This document shows positions 1 to 5,576 of a DNA stretch of 38,962 nt, piece by piece. How positions within the stretch are numbered: the stretch's first letter is position 1; each line of letters begins with the position of its first letter. The position numbers were made by a program, and so were the translations under genes. The notes under the pieces were generated by a model. The model was not told the origin of the DNA. It was given only the letters and a program-made list of their open reading frames with translations, and made no database searches. Source of the DNA: Megamonas hypermegale. Lineage in GTDB: Bacteria; Bacillota; Negativicutes; Selenomonadales; Selenomonadaceae. Where the stretch lies: the NCBI GenBank assembly GCA_002314325.1, contig DCFC01000039.1:10301-49262 (forward strand), written 5' to 3'.

Positions 1-300
1 CGCTCAAACATTTAAACTAAAAACAGAGCTAAAAAACTATTTTCTTAATAGCTAAAGCTACCGTAAAAATCTCCAACGCAGACAAAATTCTAGCATGAAT
101 AACAGATTATAGTGTCAACAGCTCATAATCTTGTTATCAGCTGAAACCGAAAGGCACGAGCCAAATTCCAAACATTTCGAGCCGTTGTAGTGGCTGTATT
201 TAGAGAAGGGCTGCGAAGGCTCGCCCAGTGCAGCGTAAGCGAAACGTCAAAAAGTTTCTTTTTGGTTCGTTTTTCTTTGCTTCAAAGAAAAATGAACACC
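1..300 (+). repeat. Left copy of a ~300-bp dispersed repeat (inverted relative to the right end)
   Basis: Blocks of this stretch recur at 38642-38939 in reverse complement and in the same relative order. They include the end CGCTCAAACATTTAAAC (1-17; 16 of 17 match), AATAGCTAAAGCTACCGT near 48-65, a block reading GCACGAGCCAAATTCCAAAC near 153-172, GGCTCGCCCAGTGCAGCG near 218-235, and a hairpin-like GTTCGTTTTTCTTTGC arm near 265-280. No convincing ORF lies in it. It looks like a non-coding interspersed repeat or the degenerate end of a mobile element. The window edges fall in it, so the true outer limit is not visible. Confidence 0.75.
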
Positions 301-321
301 CTCCTTGCTCATTTATTATTA

Positions 322-349
322 TTGTGATATTATATCATTTGTATATAAT
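322..349 (+). promoter_or_regulatory. Probable promoter of the ileS T-box leader
   Basis: TTGTGA (322-327) and a perfect TATAAT (344-349) are 16 bases apart. Transcription would start near 356, just before the first T-box stem. This is a sequence match only. Confidence 0.55.
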
Positions 350-355
350 AAAGAC

Positions 356-584
356 GATGATGAAGACAGTAAACTGAAAAAGAACGCTACAGAGAGCCGA
401 GCCAGCTGAAAATCGGCGCCAGTATTTTTCTTTTGAACATCACTTCGAAGTTGCAGGCTGAAATTTTTATTAAGATTAAGCTGTGTCGGGTCCCTCCGTT
501 AAAGGGGTTGCATATGTTGGTATGTGAAATAGGTGGTATAATGACAGCTAGGCTTTCATCTTATTTTAGATGAAGGCTTTTTTT
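356..584 (+). promoter_or_regulatory. T-box riboswitch leader, isoleucine specific
   Basis: The stretch has the order of parts expected of a T-box leader. An ACAGAGAGCCGAG block (about 390-402) and a GCGCCAGTA block (about 416-424) form the stem I apical region. A specifier ATC (Ile codon) lies at 439-441. A diverged T-box motif AGGTGGTA lies at 531-538. A terminator hairpin ends in a T run at 552-584. Uncharged tRNA-Ile would read the specifier, pair with the T-box bulge, and let transcription pass into ileS. The T-box sequence departs from the AGGGTGGNACCGCG consensus, but position, specifier and downstream gene all agree. Confidence 0.85.
552..584 (+). terminator. T-box regulated intrinsic terminator
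   Basis: A ten-pair stem, GCTTTCATCT (552-561) with AGATGAAGGC (568-577, one G-U pair), is followed by a T run (578-584). It lies directly after the T-box motif and would be the terminator that competes with the antiterminator. Confidence 0.8.
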
Positions 585-597
585 ATTATATTGCACA

Positions 598-627
598 GCT
601 CTCTCCTATTTTGGACGGAGCTTTTTT
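598..627 (+). terminator. Second hairpin with T run before ileS
   Basis: GCTCTCTCC and GGACGGAGC can pair with one mismatch and one G-U pair, and TTTTTT follows. It lies between the T-box terminator and the ileS ribosome site. It may be a second weak terminator or only an mRNA 5' structure. Confidence 0.4.
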
Positions 628-668
628 CATATGCTGAAAAAGTTTTATTTTGAAGGAGGATATGCTCT

Positions 669-3600
669 GTGTACAACAAGGTAGATACCAATCTTAATTT
701 CGTGGAACGCGAAAAACAGATTGAAAAATTCTGGGAAGAACACGATATATTCAAAAAACAGGTTCACCAGCATGAAGATGCTGATGTATTCACATTTTAC
801 GACGGCCCGCCGACGGCTAACGGCAAACCGCATATCGGACACGTTCTGACACGTGTAATCAAAGATATGATACCGCGCTATCAGGCGATGAAAGGCCATA
901 AGACAATCCGCAAAGCCGGCTGGGATACGCACGGTCTGCCGGTTGAGCTGGAAGTGGAAAAATTACTCGGCATCAACGGCAAGGAACAGATTGAAGCTTA
1001 CGGTATTGAACCGTTCGTGGAAAAATGCAAGGAAAGCGTCTGGAAATACGAAGGCATGTGGGAAGAATTTTCCAAAGCCGTAGGTTACTGGGCGGACATG
1101 AAAGACCCGTACGTAACGTATCATAATGATTATATTGAATCCGTATGGTGGGCGCTCAAGGAAATCTGGAACAAGGGTCTGCTCTACAAAGGTCATAAAA
1201 TTGTGCCGTACTGCCCGCGCTGCGGAACGCCGCTGTCTTCGCACGAAGTGGCACAGGGTTATAAAGACGTAAAGGAAAAATCGGCATTCGTCCGCTTTAA
1301 AGTAAAAGGCGAAGACGCATATTTTCTCGCATGGACGACGACGCCGTGGACGCTTCCGTCCAACCTAGGTCTGTGCGTAAATCCGGAAATCACTTACGTA
1401 AAAGTACAGCAGGGCGATTACACTTATTACATGGCGAAAGAACTCTGCGACAAAGTTCTCGGCGAAGATTACACCATTGTGGAAGAAATGCCGGGCAGGG
1501 CGCTTGAATATAAAGAATATGAACCGTTGTATCCGTATGCTGTCGGCAAATTGAACGGCAAAAAAGCATTCTTCGTAACGTGCGACGATTACGTAACGAC
1601 GACGGACGGTACAGGTATCGTTCATTTGGCGCCGGCATTCGGTGAAGATGACTCCCGCGTCTGCCATAAATACGATATCGGCTTCGTTCAGTTCGTTGAT
1701 GCTAAAGGCTGCATGACGGAAGATACGGACTGGCCGGGCGTATTCGTTAAGAAAGCCGACCCGAAAATTTTAAAAGACCTCGAAGAAAAAGGTCTGTTAT
1801 TCTCCGCTCCTGTTTTCGAACACAGCTATCCGCACTGCTGGCGCTGCGATACGCCGCTTCTTTACTACGCGCGCGAAACATGGTTTATCCGCATGACGGC
1901 CGTACGCGACAAACTGATTGCCAACAACAATACAATCAACTGGATACCGCCGACAATCGGCAAGGGCCGTTTCGGCGACTGGATTGAACACGTGCAGGAC
2001 TGGGGTCTTTCCCGCAACCGTTACTGGGGTACACCGCTCAACGTCTGGGAATGTGAATGCGGTCATCAGCACGCTATCGGTTCCATTGAAGAATTGAAAT
2101 CCCTGTCCGATAACTGCCCGGACGATATCGAACTGCACCGTCCGTTCATCGATGCCGTAACGATTAAATGCGAAAAATGCGGCAAACAGATGCACCGCGT
2201 GCCGGAAGTTATCGACTGCTGGTTCGACTCCGGCTCCATGCCGTTCGCGCAATGGCACTACCCGTTTGAAAACAAGGAACTCTTTGAAGAACAGTTCCCG
2301 GCGGACTTCATTTCCGAAGCCGTTGACCAGACGCGCGGCTGGTTCTACTCGCTGCTCGCCATCTCCACGCTTTTATTCGACAAAGCACCGTATAAAAACG
2401 TTATCGTACTCGGACACGTACTTGACGCGCAGGGACGCAAGATGAGCAAATCGAAAGGCAACGCCGTAGAACCGATGAAAGCTCTCGCCAAACACGGCGC
2501 GGACGCAATCCGCTGGTACTTCTATGAAAACAGCGCGCCGTGGCTGCCGAACCGCTTCCATGACGCAGCCGTGCAGGAAGGTCAGCGCAAATTCATGGGC
2601 ACGCTCTGGAATACGTATGCGTTCTTCGTGCTCTATGCCAACATTGACAAATTCGACGTATCCAAATACATGCTGGAATACGATAAATTATCCGTTCTCG
2701 ACAAATGGTGCCTGTCCCGCCTTAATACGGTAATTAAAACGGTTGATGAAGACCTCAACGATTACAAAATCACCGAAGCGGCTAAAGCACTTGAACAGTT
2801 CGTCGATGAACTTTCCAACTGGTACGTAAGAAGAAGCCGCGAACGCTTCTGGGCGAAAGATACTGACCAGAACAAAATCAACGCTTATCTGACACTGTAT
2901 ACGGCGCTTACAACCGTTATCAAACTGGCAGCGCCGATGATACCGTTCATGACGGAAGCGATTTATCAGAACCTCGTGCTCAATACGGAAAAAGACGCAC
3001 CGGAAAGCGTTCATCTGTGCGCTTATCCGACGGCAAACGAAGCGCATATCGACACTGAGCTGGAAAAAACAATGGATTTAGTGCTCAAAGCCGTAGCTCT
3101 CGGCCGCGCAGCCCGCAATGATGCCAACATCAAAAACCGTCAGCCGATTGCGCTCATGTACATCAAAGCACCGTTTGAGCTCAACGAATATTATACGAAA
3201 ATCGTGGCGGAAGAACTCAACGTGAAGAAAATCGAGTTCAAGGACGATATGGATGAATATCTGAACTACGAAATCAAACCGCAGTTTAAAGTTCTCGGTC
3301 CGAAATACGGCAAACAAATGAAAGAAATTGCCGCAACGCTTGCCAAACTGAACGGCCATGAAGCAAAAGCGCAGCTGGATAAAGACAAATGCTTGAAACT
3401 TGCGCTGTCTTCCGGTGAAGTAACGCTCGTTCCGGAAGATTTGGACGTAAAAATGACGCAGACGGAAGGCTTTGCAGCACAGCGCGATGGCGGCGTAACG
3501 GTAGCTATCTCCACCGTATTGACGCCGGAACTTATTGAAGAAGGCTTCGTGCGCGAAATCATCAGCAAAGTTCAGACCATGCGCAAGGAAAACGGCTTTG

Positions 3601-3782
3601 AAGTAACCGACCGCATTACCGTATTCGCTCAGGGCAACGACACGATTGCAAAATACATGCAGGATAACGCTGAAATAATCAAGAAAATCACTTTAGCCGA
3701 TGAACTCGTTTATGACAATATGGACGGTTTCACGAAAGAATGGAACATCAACGGCGAAAAAGTAACACTCGGCGTAAAATAA
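669..3782 (+). CDS. ileS: Isoleucyl-tRNA synthetase (long, type 2-like)
   Basis: This cytoplasmic class Ia synthetase charges tRNA-Ile. The GTG start at 669 has a clear GAAGGAGGA site 8 bases upstream. The protein has 1037 residues. The ATP-binding HIGH motif is at 55-58 (after GPPTANGKP), KMSKS is at 591-595, and GWDTHGLPVELEVEK follows the HIGH region. CxxC pairs (CPRCG, CECG, CEKCG) mark metal-binding insertions. Length and motif wording resemble the clostridial and eukaryote-like IleRS group (type 2, about 1030-1050 residues) rather than the roughly 930-residue type 1. Members of that group are often naturally tolerant to mupirocin, but this is inferred from the group. The gene is monocistronic between its T-box leader and a terminator at 3803-3832. 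Confidence 0.97.
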   Translation: MYNKVDTNLNFVEREKQIEKFWEEHDIFKKQVHQHEDADVFTFYDGPPTANGKPHIGHVLTRVIKDMIPRYQAMKGHKTIRKAGWDTHGLPVELEVEKLLGINGKEQIEAYGIEPFVEKCKESVWKYEGMWEEFSKAVGYWADMKDPYVTYHNDYIESVWWALKEIWNKGLLYKGHKIVPYCPRCGTPLSSHEVAQGYKDVKEKSAFVRFKVKGEDAYFLAWTTTPWTLPSNLGLCVNPEITYVKVQQGDYTYYMAKELCDKVLGEDYTIVEEMPGRALEYKEYEPLYPYAVGKLNGKKAFFVTCDDYVTTTDGTGIVHLAPAFGEDDSRVCHKYDIGFVQFVDAKGCMTEDTDWPGVFVKKADPKILKDLEEKGLLFSAPVFEHSYPHCWRCDTPLLYYARETWFIRMTAVRDKLIANNNTINWIPPTIGKGRFGDWIEHVQDWGLSRNRYWGTPLNVWECECGHQHAIGSIEELKSLSDNCPDDIELHRPFIDAVTIKCEKCGKQMHRVPEVIDCWFDSGSMPFAQWHYPFENKELFEEQFPADFISEAVDQTRGWFYSLLAISTLLFDKAPYKNVIVLGHVLDAQGRKMSKSKGNAVEPMKALAKHGADAIRWYFYENSAPWLPNRFHDAAVQEGQRKFMGTLWNTYAFFVLYANIDKFDVSKYMLEYDKLSVLDKWCLSRLNTVIKTVDEDLNDYKITEAAKALEQFVDELSNWYVRRSRERFWAKDTDQNKINAYLTLYTALTTVIKLAAPMIPFMTEAIYQNLVLNTEKDAPESVHLCAYPTANEAHIDTELEKTMDLVLKAVALGRAARNDANIKNRQPIALMYIKAPFELNEYYTKIVAEELNVKKIEFKDDMDEYLNYEIKPQFKVLGPKYGKQMKEIAATLAKLNGHEAKAQLDKDKCLKLALSSGEVTLVPEDLDVKMTQTEGFAAQRDGGVTVAISTVLTPELIEEGFVREIISKVQTMRKENGFEVTDRITVFAQGNDTIAKYMQDNAEIIKKITLADELVYDNMDGFTKEWNINGEKVTLGVK

Positions 3783-3802
3783 ATATGATATAATCTAAAA
3801 CG

Positions 3803-3832
3803 AAAAGCAGGCATTAATTGCCTGCTTTTTTA
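3803..3832 (+). terminator. Terminator shared by ileS and the convergent minus-strand gene
   Basis: GCAGGCA and TGCCTGC form the core of an A/T-flanked stem (AAAAGCAGGCA...TGCCTGCTTTT) with a short loop. A-rich and T-rich sides make it likely to work in both directions between convergent genes. Confidence 0.85.
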
Positions 3833-4312
3833 TAAGTCGATTATGCGTATTTCATTGCCGTGCGGCAGCAGCAGATTATATAAATCTGCAAATTTCATAA
3901 AAATTGTCGTCGTGTTTTCCATCGGGTGCATGCCGATTGTCTGATTTTCCAGTTCCTTATCAAAAATCATCAGGATATTTTTATCCGTATTGTTCAAAAT
4001 AGCCAGCGGCGTTACACTGCCCGGCTTAACGCCCAGCATTTCTTCCATAGCGTCCTGTTTGGCAAAACTCAGACGCTTGCTCGGAATTTTGGCGCTGAGC
4101 TCTTTAAGGTTTATTTGTTTGTGTACGAACAGCGATACGAGATAGTAGTTTTTCTTTTTCGCATCGCAGAGAAACAGATTGCGGATGACTTTGTCGTGAT
4201 TGGGCAAGTCGGACTTGTCGCCTTCCTCCACCGAAAAAATCGGCGCATGTTCATATTTAATGAAGTCAATATGTTTATCAGTGAGATATTGCAGTATTTC
4301 AGCCTTGTTCAA
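3830..4312 (-). CDS. ProX/PrdX-type aminoacyl-tRNA deacylase (YbaK fold)
   Basis: This 160-residue protein matches the stand-alone editing-domain family related to the ProRS INS domain. Proteins of this family hydrolyse mischarged tRNA-Pro (Ala- or Cys-type) in the cytoplasm. Supporting sequence includes the N-terminal YEHAPIFSVEEG, the lysine-rich KVIRNLFLCDAKKKNYYLV strand pair, and GVKPGSVTPLAILN near the middle, which is the family's typical glycine-rich substrate loop. The start appears to be TTG at 4312-4310, with AAAGGAG upstream on the minus strand. The gene is alone, with a hairpin on each side. The exact substrate cannot be read from the sequence. Confidence 0.85.
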   Translation of the reverse strand: MNKAEILQYLTDKHIDFIKYEHAPIFSVEEGDKSDLPNHDKVIRNLFLCDAKKKNYYLVSLFVHKQINLKELSAKIPSKRLSFAKQDAMEEMLGVKPGSVTPLAILNNTDKNILMIFDKELENQTIGMHPMENTTTIFMKFADLYNLLLPHGNEIRIIDL

Positions 4313-4342
4313 GATAAAAACTCCTTTGCAGTGTAATGCAAA

Positions 4343-4377
4343 ATAACCTGAAGAAAAATCTTCAGGTTATTTTTTTG
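4343..4377. terminator. Strong hairpin between the deacylase gene and the CRISPR island
   Basis: A perfect 12-pair stem (ATAACCTGAAGA, 4343-4354; TCTTCAGGTTAT, 4359-4370) has a four-base loop. Seven T follow on the plus strand, and a shorter T run follows on the minus strand. It could end a minus-strand transcript coming out of the island (the crRNA-like RNA) before it enters the deacylase gene. The plus-strand reading has no obvious gene to terminate. Confidence 0.75.
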
Positions 4378-4422
4378 CGTAAATGCCAGATTAGCGACTT
4401 TCTATCGGATATATATAATAGA

Positions 4423-4563
4423 AAGCCAAAACAACGTTTGTTGAGGTTAAATTCCTTTGAATAGTTAAAACTAACAAATATTCAAATACAACTAATGTTG
4501 AGGTTGATATATATGTTAAACATATATAGTTGTTAGCTGAAAGATATTTAAATGTAACCTATG
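4423..4563 (-). ncRNA. Predicted crRNA-like RNA (CreA/CreR-like) made of degenerate CRISPR repeats
   Basis: On the minus strand, 4509-4480 matches the array repeat at 25 of 30 bases and keeps the 3' handle TATTTGAAT exactly. 4452-4423 matches at about 21 of 30, including GGTT/AACC core blocks. Between them lies a 27-base spacer-like segment (4479-4453). A third, weaker repeat-like stretch (4575-4546, about 20 of 30) lies one array period (66 bases) upstream and overlaps the promoter. A hairpin-forming stretch (about 4396-4424) and the hairpin at 4343-4370 follow. The arrangement repeat-spacer-repeat in antisense orientation next to cas6 fits known CreA antitoxin or cas-regulating RNAs. The RNA ends are estimates. 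Confidence 0.7.
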
Positions 4564-4569
4564 TTTAAG

Positions 4570-4598
4570 ATTATATATAATTATTGCAATAAAAACAA
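4570..4598 (-). promoter_or_regulatory. Promoter for the crRNA-like RNA (minus strand)
   Basis: Read on the minus strand, TTGTTT (4598-4593) and TATAAT (4575-4570) are 17 bases apart. Transcription would start near 4563 and run through the degenerate repeats. AT richness raises the chance of false matches, but the spacing and the -10 box are ideal. Confidence 0.55.
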
Positions 4599-4650
4599 TT
4601 AAAAGTATAAAAATTGTTAGATAATTTATATTAATAATAGTGAAAAGGTA

Positions 4651-4679
4651 TTGCATATTCTTTAATTTCGTTCTATAAT
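4651..4679 (+). promoter_or_regulatory. Strong promoter of the small peptide gene
   Basis: TTGCAT (4651-4656) and TATAAT (4674-4679) are exactly 17 bases apart, with a start expected at about 4685-4688. The 14 bases at 4683-4696, across that start, are identical to the spacer-like segment of the crRNA-like RNA. The promoter is therefore placed where Cascade binding would block it. Confidence 0.75.
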
Positions 4680-4711
4680 ATATAAAACTAACAAATTGAG
4701 AGGTAAAAACA

Positions 4712-4786
4712 ATGGTAGCTTTTAAAAATTTTTTAAAAGTTATCGAGTTGGTTATTAAGTTAATTAACACGATAGCTAAATTATAG
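4712..4786 (+). CDS. 24-residue cationic amphipathic peptide, candidate CreT-type toxin
   Basis: The ATG at 4712 has GAGAGGT (4698-4704) upstream and the frame ends with TAG at 4784-4786. The peptide begins MVAFKNFLKV and ends NTIAKL. Lys at 5, 9, 16 and 23, Glu 12, and polar Asn/Thr at 6, 19 and 20 recur every three to four residues among Val, Ile, Leu and Phe, so one helix would have a sharp polar face. The predicted net charge is about +3. Such peptides commonly act on membranes, as type I toxins or phenol-soluble-modulin-like peptides do. It sits in the island between antisense degenerate repeats and cas6, under its own strong promoter. Its role as a toxin held in check by Cascade is inferred from context. 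It has no recognised homolog by eye. Confidence 0.6.
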   Translation: MVAFKNFLKVIELVIKLINTIAKL

Positions 4787-4815
4787 GTAACAGGGCTAAT
4801 ATGTAGCCCTGTTAC
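4787..4815 (+). other. Perfect 12-bp hairpin directly after the peptide stop codon
   Basis: GTAACAGGGCTA (4787-4798) pairs with TAGCCCTGTTAC (4804-4815) across a five-base loop. It begins on the base after the peptide stop. There is no T run, so it is not a classical terminator. It may protect the 3' end of the peptide mRNA or slow polymerase. Its 3' arm is shared with the palindrome at 4810-4834, so only one of the two can form in RNA. Confidence 0.7.
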
Positions 4816-4840
4816 AATGATAGCTATTGTAACATATAAA
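4810..4840 (+). promoter_or_regulatory. cas operon promoter with embedded palindromic operator
   Basis: TTACAA (4812-4817) and TATAAA (4835-4840) are 17 bases apart and would give a roughly 20-base leader with GAAAGGA before cas6. The -35 box and the whole spacer lie in a perfect palindrome, TGTTACAAT (4810-4818) and ATTGTAACA (4826-4834) around seven bases. This is the usual place for a repressor operator. The regulator is not in the window. Confidence 0.6.
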
Positions 4841-4866
4841 CAAAAAATAAGAAAGGAAAAATTTTT

Positions 4867-5559
4867 ATGAAAGTATATCAAATACGAATGCAGATTTTCT
4901 TGCTACAAGATGTCAGCGCAAACAGAATACAGGAAAAAATCACGGCATTCATTGATGCAGGTTTTAGTCGTAGTGAAAAACTTATAACCTTTCATGAAGA
5001 AAACAAGTATAAGAATTATTGCTACGATTTGCCGTTTCCGCTAGAAGCGGATAAGATTTACAAAAAAGGTAAAATCTATACGCTGACTATTCGGACGATT
5101 GATATGGAACTGGCCAAGTATTTTAAAAATGTATGCGTCAATAATTACACTATGGAAATTAAAGGGTTGATAGCAGATATTAAGGTTTTGCCGAAGAAAA
5201 TGCTGGAAACGGTGTACACGCTGACTCCTCTGATAGTGAAGACGCATGAGGGATATTGGCGTGCAGTTATGGATTTATCTGAATGGGAAGAACGGGTCAA
5301 AGTAAATTTGATAAAAAAATGGAACAGGTTTAATAATGAAAAGATTAATGAAGATTTTGACCTGTATACTTCTATTGAGTTTAAAAACAAAATTCCTGTT
5401 GCTGTAACGTACAAGAATGTTAAATTGCTCGGCGACAAAATTCAGCTGATGGTTGCTGATAATGAAAGGGCGCAAAATCTCATGTATATGGCACTGGGAA
5501 CGGGAATCGGCGAGATGAATTCGCGCGGCTTAGGATTTCTGAGTTATCGTTGGTTATAA
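4867..5559 (+). CDS. cas6: Cas6, crRNA-processing endoribonuclease (type I-B)
   Basis: Cas6 cuts the precursor CRISPR transcript inside each repeat and leaves the 5' handle on the crRNA. The 230-residue protein ends with the family's glycine-rich loop, GTGIGEMNSRGLGFL (about 212-226). His43 in LITFHEENKYKNY is a plausible catalytic histidine, because one is usual near this place in Cas6b. The ATG is preceded by GAAAGGA. It is the first gene of the operon and cas8b starts 17 bases after its stop. The protein is also expected to process the degenerate-repeat RNA at 4423-4563 if its repeats still fold. Confidence 0.93.
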   Translation: MKVYQIRMQIFLLQDVSANRIQEKITAFIDAGFSRSEKLITFHEENKYKNYCYDLPFPLEADKIYKKGKIYTLTIRTIDMELAKYFKNVCVNNYTMEIKGLIADIKVLPKKMLETVYTLTPLIVKTHEGYWRAVMDLSEWEERVKVNLIKKWNRFNNEKINEDFDLYTSIEFKNKIPVAVTYKNVKLLGDKIQLMVADNERAQNLMYMALGTGIGEMNSRGLGFLSYRWL

Positions 5560-5576
5560 TGAAAGGAGGCTAAGGT

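Noticed and set aside
4546..4575. The third degenerate repeat-like stretch as a full repeat unit
   Set aside because: It matches at only about 20 of 30 positions in very AT-rich sequence and overlaps the -10 box of the minus-strand promoter. Its 66-base spacing is suggestive, but it was not counted as a certain repeat.
4787..4834. Hairpins after the peptide gene as intrinsic terminators
   Set aside because: Neither stem is followed by a T run on the plus strand.
4516..4881. A 121-codon minus-strand frame rich in Ile, Leu and Phe across the gap before cas6
   Set aside because: It arises from AT-rich non-coding DNA, spans the start of cas6, and conflicts with the promoters, repeats and hairpins found there.
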